A stretch of DNA of 64,000 nt from Dysgonomonas sp. 520 (GCF_010501095.1 NZ_QVMP01000001.1:124001-188000), one strand, 5' to 3'; positions 44,471 to 52,623 are shown, numbered from the stretch's first letter. Numbers and translations are program-made. Notes: a model not told the origin generated them from the letters alone.

Positions 44471-45205
44471 ATGAAAGAGATAGTTGGAACATATCCTTAT
44501 ACGATTGACGCTTACTTAAGTGATTTCAGAGGAAAAGCAACCCTCCCTATGATTGGCGGTTTCATGCTTCAGGCAGCCACACGCCACGCCGAAGAAAGAG
44601 GATTCGGCTATTCGGCAATGACCGGGCAAAACAAGGTCTGGGTGCTGATCCGTATGGCGATAGAGATATTCGAATATCCGAAAAACGATACCACAATCAG
44701 GCTGAACACATGGGTTGCCGATGTGAATAAGATGTTTACCGAACGCTGCTTCTCTTTTGAAGACGAAAATGGCAAAATGCTTGGATGTGCCCGTTCTGTA
44801 TGGACTGCTATCGACATGCAAAGCCGCCGTCCCACAAACCTTACCGAACTGGAAGGATTGTCGGATTTTGCCAACGGAAACCCTGCTCCGGTTGAAGCTC
44901 CCGGAAAGATTCCGCTATTGAAAGACGATGCGACAAAAGTTACATCCTTCGATGTGAAATACAGCGATATCGACATCAACAAACACTTGAACAGCATGAA
45001 ATATATCGAGCATTTTGTAGATATTTTTCCGCTGTCGATGTATCAGGAGAAAGAAATCAGAAGATTCGAAATCACTTACATTCAGGAAGGTCATTATGGC
45101 TCGACCCTCGATATATTAGAAAAAAAAGATGCGCAGGGTGTTTCCATTCTTGAAATGAAAAGTGGAGATAAAGCAATTTGCTCGGCTAAAGTAATTTGGG
45201 AATAA
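44471..45205 (+). CDS. Acyl-ACP thioesterase
   Basis: 244 residues, double hot-dog fold of the FatA/PF01643 type. The N half holds GFGYSAMTGQNKVWVLIRMAIEI and RLNTWVADVNKMFTERCFSF; the C half holds DVKYSDIDINKHLNSMKYIEH, where the Asn/His of INKHLN are the expected catalytic residues. It releases fatty acids from ACP. Its location inside the ilv operon suggests coupling of branched-chain precursor supply to branched fatty acids (inference). Confidence 0.9.
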   Translation: MKEIVGTYPYTIDAYLSDFRGKATLPMIGGFMLQAATRHAEERGFGYSAMTGQNKVWVLIRMAIEIFEYPKNDTTIRLNTWVADVNKMFTERCFSFEDENGKMLGCARSVWTAIDMQSRRPTNLTELEGLSDFANGNPAPVEAPGKIPLLKDDATKVTSFDVKYSDIDINKHLNSMKYIEHFVDIFPLSMYQEKEIRRFEITYIQEGHYGSTLDILEKKDAQGVSILEMKSGDKAICSAKVIWE

Positions 45206-45210
45206 TATTT

Positions 45211-45780
45211 ATGAAAAAAATACTATTACTAATTACAGCTTTATTCGGGTTTCACTTTCTTTCGGCTCAAACTGATGATGCCGCCCTGAAAAACAATGCT
45301 CGTGTAGACCTTAGTTTAGCCGGACTAGGTATAACGTATGAACAGCCTGTCAGCAAGAAAATCTTATTAGAGGGAAGCATTGGGTTAGGTGCCGGATATT
45401 GGATCAGTTCGGGCGATTTCAATTACCGTTGGTACTTGAACGACCCTGTTGCGTTTTTCTCCTTAGGCGGAAAATATTTCTATAACAGACAGAAACGCCT
45501 GGAGAACAGCAACTCTTTACTATTCAATTCGGGTAATTATTTTGGCATTCATGCAAAATACACGACCAAAACCTTAAGGTTTGATGATAATTGGGAAACA
45601 ATGTTGATTGGCGCTCACTGGGGCATACAAAAGAGTATAGGCAAACATTTTTCGTGGGGATTAAACCTCGGACTTGGTTATGCTTTCGACATGTCTTCCT
45701 ACAAAGATGGAGGATCTTTGTACCCCGATATTAACGTAAGGATTTCTTACATCTTACCATTTATTGGAAACAACAAATAA
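45211..45780 (+). CDS. Outer-membrane beta-barrel protein in the ilv operon
   Basis: 189 residues from the start at 45211 (MKKILLLITALFG). Signal peptide ending LSAQ, then alternating strands with aromatic girdles (GLGAGYWISSG, FFSLGGKYFYNR, YFGIHAKYTTKTLRF, GLNLGLGYAF) and a C-terminal strand INVRISYILPF. Small porin-like or structural barrel, function unknown. It is 5 nt after the thioesterase and 37 nt before ilvC, so it is a true member of the operon. Confidence 0.8.
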   Translation: MKKILLLITALFGFHFLSAQTDDAALKNNARVDLSLAGLGITYEQPVSKKILLEGSIGLGAGYWISSGDFNYRWYLNDPVAFFSLGGKYFYNRQKRLENSNSLLFNSGNYFGIHAKYTTKTLRFDDNWETMLIGAHWGIQKSIGKHFSWGLNLGLGYAFDMSSYKDGGSLYPDINVRISYILPFIGNNK

Positions 45781-45817
45781 TCAATTAATTATAAATACTT
45801 AATCAGAAAAAAAGAAA

Positions 45818-46864
45818 ATGGCAGAAATGAATTTTGGAGGAGTAACAGAAAACGTAGTTACTCGTGAAGAATTTCCTTTGGAAAAAGCAAGAGAAGTGAT
45901 GAAAAACGAAACTATTGCGGTTATCGGTTATGGTGTTCAAGGCCCCGGTCAGGCACTAAACCTTCGCGACAATGGTTTCAACGTAATTGTAGGTCAACGC
46001 AAAGGCGGTAAGACTTGGGAAAAAGCAATAGCAGACGGATGGGTTCCCGGCGAAACTCTTTTCGAAATAGAAGAGGCTGCAAAAAGAGGAACTGTGATCC
46101 AATACCTTCTTTCAGATGCTGCTCAGATTGAAGTTTGGCCAACAATCAAGCCACACCTAACAGCAGGCAAAGCTTTGTATTTCTCTCACGGATTCGGCAT
46201 CACATACAAAGAGCGCACAGGAATCATTCCTCCCGCCGATGTTGATGTAATCCTAGTTGCACCCAAAGGTTCGGGTACAAGCCTTCGCCGTATGTTTCTT
46301 GAAGGACGTGGTTTGAACTCAAGCTATGCTATTTTTCAAGACGCAACAGGCCGTGCCAAAGAACGAGTAGTAGCTTTGGGAATTGGTGTTGGTTCGGGAT
46401 ATTTGTTCGAAACAGACTTCAAACGTGAAGTTTATTCCGACCTTACAGGAGAGCGTGGAACATTGATGGGCGCAATTCAAGGTATACTTCTGGCTCAATA
46501 CGAAGTGTTGCGCGAAAACGGCCACTCTCCATCGGAAGCCTTCAACGAAACTGTTGAAGAATTGACTCAATCGTTGATGCCTCTATTTGCCGAGAACGGC
46601 ATGGATTGGATGTATGCAAACTGTTCAACAACTGCTCAACGCGGAGCACTTGACTGGATGGGACCTTTCCACGATGCAACGAAACCTGTTTTCGCAAAAC
46701 TTTATTCGGAAGTAGCAAACGGCAACGAAGCACAACGCTCAATCGACACAAACTCAAAACCTGACTACCGTGAAAAACTGGAAGCAGAATTGAAAGAGCT
46801 TCGTGAAAGCGAAATGTGGCGCACAGGTGCGGTTGTGAGAAAACTTAGACCAGAGAATAATTGA
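45818..46864 (+). CDS. ilvC: Ketol-acid reductoisomerase
   Basis: 348 residues, class I size. Rossmann motif GYGVQGPGQALNLRDNG, VAPKGSGTSLRRMF, and metal ligands in the C-terminal helical domain (ETVEELTQSLMPLF). It catalyses the second step of valine/isoleucine synthesis with NAD(P)H. Last gene of the operon, closed by a terminator. Confidence 0.97.
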   Translation: MAEMNFGGVTENVVTREEFPLEKAREVMKNETIAVIGYGVQGPGQALNLRDNGFNVIVGQRKGGKTWEKAIADGWVPGETLFEIEEAAKRGTVIQYLLSDAAQIEVWPTIKPHLTAGKALYFSHGFGITYKERTGIIPPADVDVILVAPKGSGTSLRRMFLEGRGLNSSYAIFQDATGRAKERVVALGIGVGSGYLFETDFKREVYSDLTGERGTLMGAIQGILLAQYEVLRENGHSPSEAFNETVEELTQSLMPLFAENGMDWMYANCSTTAQRGALDWMGPFHDATKPVFAKLYSEVANGNEAQRSIDTNSKPDYREKLEAELKELRESEMWRTGAVVRKLRPENN

Positions 46865-46895
46865 TAGTTATCTTTCTATGTTCTAAATAAAAACA

Positions 46896-46937
46896 AAAAA
46901 AGGTAATGCGAAACTATTGTTTCGCATTACCTTTTTT
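46896..46937. terminator. Bidirectional terminator after ilvC
   Basis: AAAAGGTAATGCGAAA/TTTCGCATTACCTTTT stem with loop CTATTG and A/T tracts on both sides. It serves ilvC (+) and the convergent FGE-fold gene (-); its right end touches that gene's stop. Confidence 0.85.
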
Positions 46938-47685
46938 ACGGATCAAGAGCAAGTCGAAATCCAAGACTATAATTTCTAGTATCTGGTAAATTATGGCTAC
47001 GATTAGATATACGACAATATTGTGACTTACTAAACCAACTACCTCCACGAAATATCCGAGTAGAATATACTTTTTCTAATTTAAATCTGCTAGTTAAAGT
47101 ACCGTCATAACTAGTACTGTCATACCAATCAAAACACCACTCATACACATTTCCACACATATCATAAATTCCCAGTTCGTTAGGATATTTTGTTCCTACT
47201 GGATGTGTTCCATTATTTGAATTATCAACATACCATGCAACATTATTAATTTCATTACTTCCACTATATTTATATCCTTTGCTTTTATTTCCACCTCGAG
47301 CAGCATACTCCCATTCTGCCTCTGTTGGTAAACGATAAATTTCACCTGTCTGGGCATTCAGTTTAGAAATAAATTTCAATACATCATTATAAGAGACACA
47401 TTCAACAGGTAAGTTGTCATTTTTAAAATAAGATGGATTATACCCCATCACAGCTTTCCATTCGGCTTGTGTAATTTCATATTTACTAATATAGAAATCA
47501 TTTAATGTGATTTCATATAGTGGGTTCTCGTCAGACTCGGCTTCCACATCTATACTACCCATCATAAAAGAGCCATTCTCAACAAATACCATATCTATTT
47601 GCGGACTTTTATTGCAGGAAACAAATAGAAGAGTAAGGCTTACAACATTCAAAAATCCTCTTTTTATGCAAATCATTTTGTTCAT
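46936..47685 (-). CDS. FGE-sulfatase fold lipoprotein lacking one catalytic Cys
   Basis: 249 residues (a start at 47676 is also possible). Lipobox LTLLFVSCNK. The FGE/SUMF1 domain is complete: FMMGS, YEITQAEWKAVMGYNPS, RLPTEAEWEYAARGG, YDMCGNVYEWCFDWY, FRGGSWFSKSQYCRISNR, LGFRLA. In formylglycine-generating enzymes two Cys flank this last motif (pattern C-x4-C). Here the first is Ser and only the second remains, so oxidase activity is unlikely. More like the structural or binding FGE relatives (for example GldJ/GldK types). No sulfatase is nearby. Confidence 0.88.
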   Translation of the reverse strand: MNKMICIKRGFLNVVSLTLLFVSCNKSPQIDMVFVENGSFMMGSIDVEAESDENPLYEITLNDFYISKYEITQAEWKAVMGYNPSYFKNDNLPVECVSYNDVLKFISKLNAQTGEIYRLPTEAEWEYAARGGNKSKGYKYSGSNEINNVAWYVDNSNNGTHPVGTKYPNELGIYDMCGNVYEWCFDWYDSTSYDGTLTSRFKLEKVYSTRIFRGGSWFSKSQYCRISNRSHNLPDTRNYSLGFRLALDP

Positions 47686-47692
47686 TTATTAA

Positions 47693-47818
47693 AGTGTTCC
47701 AAAAAATTAATACAATTATCATTTTAGACAACGTCAAGAATCCTACAGAGTCAATATAGGACTATATAGAGCTTCCTAGACAAACCCAAGATGACAAAGA
47801 GCGATTTTTTGGAACACT
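47693..47818. repeat. 126-bp element with perfect 15-bp terminal inverted repeats
   Basis: AGTGTTCCAAAAAAT (47693-47707) and ATTTTTTGGAACACT (47804-47818) bound a non-coding stretch with no ORF. MITE-like, or a remnant of an insertion sequence. It lies 7 nt upstream of the FGE-fold start and could carry or disrupt its promoter. Confidence 0.6.
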
Positions 47819-47839
47819 CTTCAATTTTACGCCAGCCTA

Positions 47840-47992
47840 CTAGTTATCAATAGATTGACGAATAGCTGACCCTATACTATATCCAACATTGTATGCATCT
47901 TCATTACTCATATTAGAGTATGCATCACAAGATGTTACTACATAAGAAAGTAACAACAAAGATGATACTATAAGTATTTTAATTTTTTTCAT
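47840..47992 (-). CDS. 50-residue lipoprotein
   Basis: MKKIKILIVSSLLLLSYVVT is followed by SCDAYSNMSNEDAYNVGYSI: a clear lipoprotein signal (lipidated Cys at about residue 22) and a 29-residue mature peptide ending IRQSIDN. It starts 6 nt after the 103-residue secreted protein stop on the same strand, so the two form a small operon. Not recognised. Confidence 0.65.
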   Translation of the reverse strand: MKKIKILIVSSLLLLSYVVTSCDAYSNMSNEDAYNVGYSIGSAIRQSIDN

Positions 47993-47998
47993 CTTGTT

Positions 47999-48310
47999 TT
48001 ATTGACAAATTGGATTTTTAACTTTCACGACATAGGCATTTGCAGCCAAATCTGTTTTAGCTAGATGCGTTTTTCCAGCATCTACACTAACTACAGTTTC
48101 ACCCTGTCCACTTCCTGAATAATAAGTTACTGTAACAGTAACTCTTCTATTTGTGTCATTAGAAACATATAGACACCCTTTATCGACATAGGCTGTTACA
48201 TACCCGATAGTTGTTTCACTATTTTTAACTTCACAAGTTTTTCCACCATCGGCATTCACATTAATTGTAAAACAAATCATTGTTATTAAAATAAACAAAT
48301 ATTTTTTCAT
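47999..48310 (-). CDS. Small secreted Cys-containing protein
   Basis: 103 residues: signal peptide (LFILITMICFTINVNA), mature domain of about 85 residues predicted all-beta (TTIGYVTAYVDKGCLYVSN, RRVTVTVTYYSGSGQGETVV), with three Cys (KTCEV, KGCLY, PICQ at the end). Not recognised. Its first and last Cys could form a disulfide. Upstream member of the pair with the 50-residue lipoprotein. Confidence 0.65.
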   Translation of the reverse strand: MKKYLFILITMICFTINVNADGGKTCEVKNSETTIGYVTAYVDKGCLYVSNDTNRRVTVTVTYYSGSGQGETVVSVDAGKTHLAKTDLAANAYVVKVKNPICQ

Positions 48311-48423
48311 AGCTTTTTTAGGATTATGTCTGTGTTAATACAGACAAATTAATAAATAATTAGTCTGTCCTCGTGGTTTTGCCACATACATACACAAAAA
48401 AGAGCGCGGACAATACTGTATCA

Positions 48424-48569
48424 TTTGTTCACTGAGGTTCTCGACTACCTAAACTACCAAATAAATGAGTAAAGCCCACGCATATAGCGTGAGCATCTTC
48501 ACTTTACCCTTGGTAGTCTTTTGAAATTGTCGAGATTTCAGCAAACAAGAATAAAAGCTAGACGCTTTT
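48424..48569 (+). ncRNA. Candidate structured RNA (rod-shaped, 6S-like layout)
   Basis: Nested helices: TTGTT/AACAA (48424-48428 with 48543-48547), CTGAGGTTCTCGAC/GTCGAGATTTCAG (48431-48444 with 48528-48540, one bulge), ACTACC/GGTAGT (48452-48457 with 48511-48516), GTAAAG/CTTTAC (48468-48473 with 48501-48506), CACGC/GCGTG (48476-48480 with 48486-48490). A short stem AAAAGC/GCTTTT and TTTTT follow at 48552-48569, giving a plus-strand end. The single long irregular rod with internal loops recalls 6S RNA, but no conserved primary motif confirms it. Confidence 0.45.
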
Positions 48570-48727
48570 TCCAATATTTAAAAATGTATGTATTAGTTCA
48601 CATATTTATACCATAGGCTAAAAGTTTGTATATACTAGCACAAATATCATAATTATTAAGCTTTTATCCAAGAAAACGAAAAAAAAATAATCACTCCTAC
48701 CATAAAACATTTATCTACTGTCATCTA

Positions 48728-48758
48728 TTGCATATTCTAAAAATAATCTATACATTTG
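48728..48758 (+). promoter_or_regulatory. Promoter of rplS
   Basis: TTG (48728-48730), 20 nt spacer, TACATTTG (48751-48758), 78 nt upstream of the rplS ATG. Confidence 0.7.
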
Positions 48759-48766
48759 CACCCGCT

Positions 48767-48808
48767 TTACGTAATCTCTGATGAGACGAGCTCATGTATA
48801 TTGCGTAA
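48767..48808 (+). promoter_or_regulatory. Possible L19 ribosomal-protein leader structure
   Basis: Outer stem TTACG/CGTAA (48767-48771 with 48804-48808) encloses ATGAG/CTCAT (48781-48785 with 48791-48795). Small structured leader just after the predicted RNA start, a position typical of autoregulatory r-protein leaders. The link to L19 binding is inferred. Confidence 0.45.
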
Positions 48809-48836
48809 TTAAAATTCATAAAAACATACAGAAATC

Positions 48837-49196
48837 ATGGACTTGATTAAAGTTGCAGAGCAAGCATTTGCCACAGGAAAAGAACATCCAAAATTTAAGA
48901 GCGGAGACACTGTAACAGTTGCATACCGCATCAAAGAAGGAAATAAAGAACGTGTACAGCAATATCGTGGTGTGGTTATAAAAGTAGCAGGACACGGCGA
49001 GAAAAAACGCTTCACAGTTCGTAAAATGTCGGATAGCGTGGGCGTGGAAAGAATTTTCCCTCTTGAATCTCCATTTATCGACAGCATCGTAGTGAACAAA
49101 GTTGGTAAAGTTCGCAGAGCAAAACTATACTATCTACGTGCCCTTACAGGTAAAAAAGCAAGAATCAAAGAAAAAAGAGTTACTACCAACAAATAA
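48837..49196 (+). CDS. rplS: 50S ribosomal protein L19
   Basis: 119 residues. [50 protein letters not shown] and [20 protein letters not shown] are the standard L19 stretches. It lies at the 30S-50S interface. Monocistronic, with its own promoter, leader and terminator. Confidence 0.98.
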   Translation: MDLIKVAEQAFATGKEHPKFKSGDTVTVAYRIKEGNKERVQQYRGVVIKVAGHGEKKRFTVRKMSDSVGVERIFPLESPFIDSIVVNKVGKVRRAKLYYLRALTGKKARIKEKRVTTNK

Positions 49197-49220
49197 CTGT
49201 AACTTACAAAATATTTGTTT

Positions 49221-49256
49221 AAAAGCAGGCATTCGTTCCGGATCGCTTGCTTTTTT
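49221..49256 (+). terminator. Terminator of rplS
   Basis: AAAAGCA/TGCTTTT (49221-49227 with 49248-49254) followed by T, 25 nt after the rplS stop. Confidence 0.65.
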
Positions 49257-49290
49257 CGTTCATAAAAACGATATAAAGTATACTTTTTCG

Positions 49291-49298
49291 TATTTTTG
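49291..49298 (+). promoter_or_regulatory. -7 element of the acyltransferase gene
   Basis: TATTTTTG 28 nt before the ATG at 49327. Confidence 0.5.
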
Positions 49299-49326
49299 AA
49301 TCTTAAATTACAACAACACTTTATAC

Positions 49327-50169
49327 ATGAAGGAGAAACTTCTCAGCAAAGAAGACATACAAAAACTAAGTCCTGTTTTTAGAGGACGTTTCGGAAATGC
49401 ACTCATAAAAATAGCAATGAGTATCACGGGCATGAACAAAGTGAACCGTATCTACGATACTTCCAAGCAATACGAAGGCGTAGCATTTTGCCGAAACCTG
49501 CTCGATGATGTCGGCGTTAAAATTGTGGTAGAAAACATAGAAGTTCTGGATCAATTTAAAGACAAGCCATTCATTACGGTTTCTAACCATGCATACGGAC
49601 ACATCGACGGCATAGCAGCAATAAAGGTGGTGGGGGAAGTCAGACCCGACTACAAAATGATGGTAAATTTCATCCTCGGCATGATTGACACCATGGCTAT
49701 GAACTTTATCACTGTCAACCCGTATAGCAGTGGCAAAATCGCCCAGAAATCGAGTCTTGAAGGTGTCAAGGAGAGCATCCGCCACCTGAAAGAAGGTCAC
49801 CCGATGGGTTTCTTTCCTGCCGGAGCGGTTTCTAAAACCAAGATAAGAAAAGGTAAAATGACTGTGGAAGACCGTGACTGGCAACCGTCTGTCATCAAGT
49901 TGATACGGTCGTCAAAAGTTCCTGTCATCCCGATGTATTTTAGTGGAAAAAACTCGTGGTTCTTCAATTTTCTCGACCTTGTAGATTGGCGACTACGCTC
50001 ACTTCGCTTAGGACATGAAGTTTATAACAAAAAAGGAAAAACGATTCACATCCGATTTGGGACACCAATTATGCCGGAAGAAATACTAAAATATGAAGAC
50101 ATTGACAACCTTGGCAAGTTTCTGAAACAAAAGACATACGACCTTGCCAACCCGAACGATAAGATGTAA
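49327..50169 (+). CDS. Lysophospholipid / 1-acyl-glycerol-3-phosphate acyltransferase family protein
   Basis: 280 residues. PlsC-type motifs: SNHAYGHIDGIAA (the His-Asp catalytic motif, in the spaced NHxxGxxDG form seen in this subfamily), then FPAGAVS (the usual FPEG-like block) and VPVIPMYFSGKNSWFF. Acyl transfer to a lysolipid or ornithine lipid precursor at the inner membrane face. No partner gene adjacent, so exact acceptor unassigned. Confidence 0.85.
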   Translation: MKEKLLSKEDIQKLSPVFRGRFGNALIKIAMSITGMNKVNRIYDTSKQYEGVAFCRNLLDDVGVKIVVENIEVLDQFKDKPFITVSNHAYGHIDGIAAIKVVGEVRPDYKMMVNFILGMIDTMAMNFITVNPYSSGKIAQKSSLEGVKESIRHLKEGHPMGFFPAGAVSKTKIRKGKMTVEDRDWQPSVIKLIRSSKVPVIPMYFSGKNSWFFNFLDLVDWRLRSLRLGHEVYNKKGKTIHIRFGTPIMPEEILKYEDIDNLGKFLKQKTYDLANPNDKM

Positions 50170-50172
50170 AGC

Positions 50173-50208
50173 AAAAGAGAGCTCGGATATTTTTCCAAGC
50201 TCTCTTTT
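50173..50208. terminator. Bidirectional terminator
   Basis: AAAAGAGAGCT/AGCTCTCTTTT stem between the convergent acyltransferase (+) and HMA-protein (-) genes. Confidence 0.8.
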
Positions 50209-50230
50209 CTTATGATTGATTGTGTGATGA

Positions 50231-50551
50231 TCAGTTTACGTCAGCTTCTTCCTGATGAACAGCAACTTCATAGCCCAAACTTTCGATAAAAGCCTTCAAC
50301 TTGGCAGCATCGGTTTTGTCTGCTTTGTATTGCACCCAAACAGTCTTTTCGGGAAGATTAACCTTCAGGTCTGTGACTCCTTTTTCAAACGCCACCTGTT
50401 TTTCTATTTTTTTCTGGCAACTATGGCAGTGCAGGGAAACATCGAAAAGCACCTCTTCTTTATTGTTTTTCTTTTTCTCCTGAGCAAAAGTATCGACATT
50501 GAAACTCAGCATAAATATGGCTGAAAGAAATATTATTATTTTTGTCTTCAT
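50231..50551 (-). CDS. Periplasmic heavy-metal-associated (HMA) domain protein
   Basis: 106 residues: signal peptide (IIIFLSAIFMLSFNVDTFA), then one HMA ferredoxin-like domain (about 35-98) with the metal motif HCHSCQKKIE (CxxC form, preceded by an extra His) and FIESLGYEV. Probably a periplasmic copper or similar metal chaperone; no transporter is adjacent. Confidence 0.85.
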   Translation of the reverse strand: MKTKIIIFLSAIFMLSFNVDTFAQEKKKNNKEEVLFDVSLHCHSCQKKIEKQVAFEKGVTDLKVNLPEKTVWVQYKADKTDAAKLKAFIESLGYEVAVHQEEADVN

Positions 50552-50584
50552 AAGTGTGTATCTTTATTTAATTTATCAGCAGCA

Positions 50585-50592
50585 CAAAAATA
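50585..50592 (-). promoter_or_regulatory. -7 element of the HMA gene
   Basis: Minus-strand TATTTTTG, 33 nt before the ATG. Confidence 0.45.
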
Positions 50593-50643
50593 CGAAACAT
50601 ACACAATAAACAATTAAAACTCAATGTCAATTTTTGTGAATTG

Positions 50644-50651
50644 TAATTTTG
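50644..50651 (+). promoter_or_regulatory. -7 element of the vWA protein gene
   Basis: TAATTTTG, 85 nt before the ATG at 50737. Divergent from the HMA promoter. Confidence 0.4.
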
Positions 50652-50736
50652 AAAAATAATTTTCAATCAATTTTATGGAATCACAAACAAACTACACTCT
50701 ATATATCAGACCAAACAAATAAAAAAACATAACACT

Positions 50737-52623
50737 ATGAAAAGATTTGTATCTCTATGCCTACTGCTTGCGAGCGTTCTGGCTCTTCACGCCCAAAGTT
50801 TCACTCTGAAAGGCAGAATTGTTGACACAACCGAATATCCGTATATAGGTGTCTCCGTTACGATTAAAGGAACCACGATCGGTACAGTATCCGACCTGAA
50901 TGGAAATTTTTCACTAGATATACCCGATCTCAAGACAAACAATATAGTTGTTTTCAGTTATATCGGTTGCAAAACACAAGAATATAAGGTTGATGGAAAA
51001 ACCAATAACATCACAATAGTACTGCAAGAAGACTCGCATACACTTGATGAAACAGTTGTTATGGGCCATGCTATAAGCAAGAAAAAAACCATTACAGGAT
51101 CGGTTGCAAAAATCAGCGCTGACAAGTTTGCCGAAATGTCGGCTTCTGTTGCTATGGAAAGTTCAAGTAGTGATTATTTCATTGGCGATGGCATTGCTGA
51201 CTATAGAGAATATCATGACAGCGATTTTTCAGGCATCAATTCAGGAACGCTCACAGCAGGAGAGTTGAGCGATTTTGCGAAATGGGATCAATGGGAAAAC
51301 ATCTTGACCAAAGACTTCAAAACATATCTGAACAAGTGGAAATACAGACCTTTAGATCGCTACATGGCTCAATTGACAAACAGGCAGGGTATGCCCGTAG
51401 TGAATGCGGAAGTAAGCTTGCAGAACGAATTTGGAACGGTTTTGTGGAAAACACGCACCGACAATACCGGAAAAGCCGAGTTATGGGCAGATTTATTTAC
51501 TCTCGAAAAAGAAACCTCTACCGAAAACCTGAAACTTGTGTTCGATTATGACGGAAAAAAAACAGAATTGACCCGGATTATTCCATTTACACAAGGGATA
51601 AACACAACAAAGATAGACGCCGATTGCAATATCAGAAACGGAATCGACATATTCTTCGTTGTGGATGCTACCGGTTCGATGGGTGATGAAATCAGATACC
51701 TGCAAGTAGAACTTAACGATATAATAAAAAGGGTAAAAGAACAGCAATCTGATTTTCAATTGCGCATGGGCAGTCTTGTATACAGAGACAAAGGTGACGA
51801 ATATCTGGTTCGCAAATCGTCGTTGGATGCGGATATAGACAATACAATCAATTTTCTGAAAGGTCAAAGGGCTGACGGTGGCGGCGATTACCCCGAAGCT
51901 GTGGATGAAGCTATGTATGAAGCCATTGCCAACGAAAACTGGAACGATGACGCATTGGCACGTATTGCATTTCTTGTTCTGGATGCTCCTGCTCACGACG
52001 ATGCCACCAGCATTGCACGCATAGCGGAGCAAACCCGTCTGGCTGCGGAAAAGGGCATACGTTTGGTTCCTATCGTTTGCAGTGGTATGCAAAAAGACGG
52101 TGAATACCTGATGCGCTGTTTGGCTCTGGCTACTAACGGAACTTATATTTTCCTTACAGACGACAGTGGTGTTGGCGGTAGCCACATAAAACCAACCACC
52201 GACAAATGGGATGTGGAAAAACTGAACGATGCAATAGTCCGTGTCATCAAACAATACACGCAAATGCCCGATTGCAAAAATTCGAAGTGGGACAAAGCTT
52301 TGAAAAAAGAAGAAGCCAGCGACAAGCACGTACCCAACCCGTACGACGAATCGCCCGAAGAGGATGTATCGGCACTGACATCAAGCGACATCATGAAGGT
52401 GTATCCCAATCCATGCAGTAACGTTTTGAAAGTAGAATTCAAAAAAGAAGCACAAGACTTATATTTTGTTGATATGGCCGGTAAATCATTGCTACGGATG
52501 AAACCTAAAGAAGGAGAAATTATAGAAGCCGACATTCGCCATTTGTCATCCGGTGTCTACTTTGTGAAAGCATATTATAAAGGAAAATGGTTTGCCGAGA
52601 AGGTAATTATCAAGGCAAGTTAA
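50737..52623 (+). CDS. T9SS-exported vWA protein with carboxypeptidase-regulatory-like domain
   Basis: 628 residues. Signal peptide (LLASVLALHAQ). CarboxypepD_reg-like domain (about 22-105: LKGRIVDTTEYPYIGVSVTI, GTVSDLNGNFSLDIP, FSYIGCKTQEY). Central linker and a second Ig-like segment (about 215-280). vWA domain (about 300-500) with an intact MIDAS start DATGSMGDE. Type A type IX secretion tail (about 550-628: VYPNPCSNVLKVEF, LSSGVYFVKAYYKGKW). Predicted cell-surface or secreted binding protein. The domain order resembles TonB-receptor N termini but there is no barrel. Confidence 0.88.
   Translation: MKRFVSLCLLLASVLALHAQSFTLKGRIVDTTEYPYIGVSVTIKGTTIGTVSDLNGNFSLDIPDLKTNNIVVFSYIGCKTQEYKVDGKTNNITIVLQEDSHTLDETVVMGHAISKKKTITGSVAKISADKFAEMSASVAMESSSSDYFIGDGIADYREYHDSDFSGINSGTLTAGELSDFAKWDQWENILTKDFKTYLNKWKYRPLDRYMAQLTNRQGMPVVNAEVSLQNEFGTVLWKTRTDNTGKAELWADLFTLEKETSTENLKLVFDYDGKKTELTRIIPFTQGINTTKIDADCNIRNGIDIFFVVDATGSMGDEIRYLQVELNDIIKRVKEQQSDFQLRMGSLVYRDKGDEYLVRKSSLDADIDNTINFLKGQRADGGGDYPEAVDEAMYEAIANENWNDDALARIAFLVLDAPAHDDATSIARIAEQTRLAAEKGIRLVPIVCSGMQKDGEYLMRCLALATNGTYIFLTDDSGVGGSHIKPTTDKWDVEKLNDAIVRVIKQYTQMPDCKNSKWDKALKKEEASDKHVPNPYDESPEEDVSALTSSDIMKVYPNPCSNVLKVEFKKEAQDLYFVDMAGKSLLRMKPKEGEIIEADIRHLSSGVYFVKAYYKGKWFAEKVIIKAS

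Noticed and set aside
47693-47818. Rho-independent terminator for the 50-residue lipoprotein gene
   Set aside because: The arms are separated by 96 nt, too far for a terminator; an inverted-repeat element is the better description.
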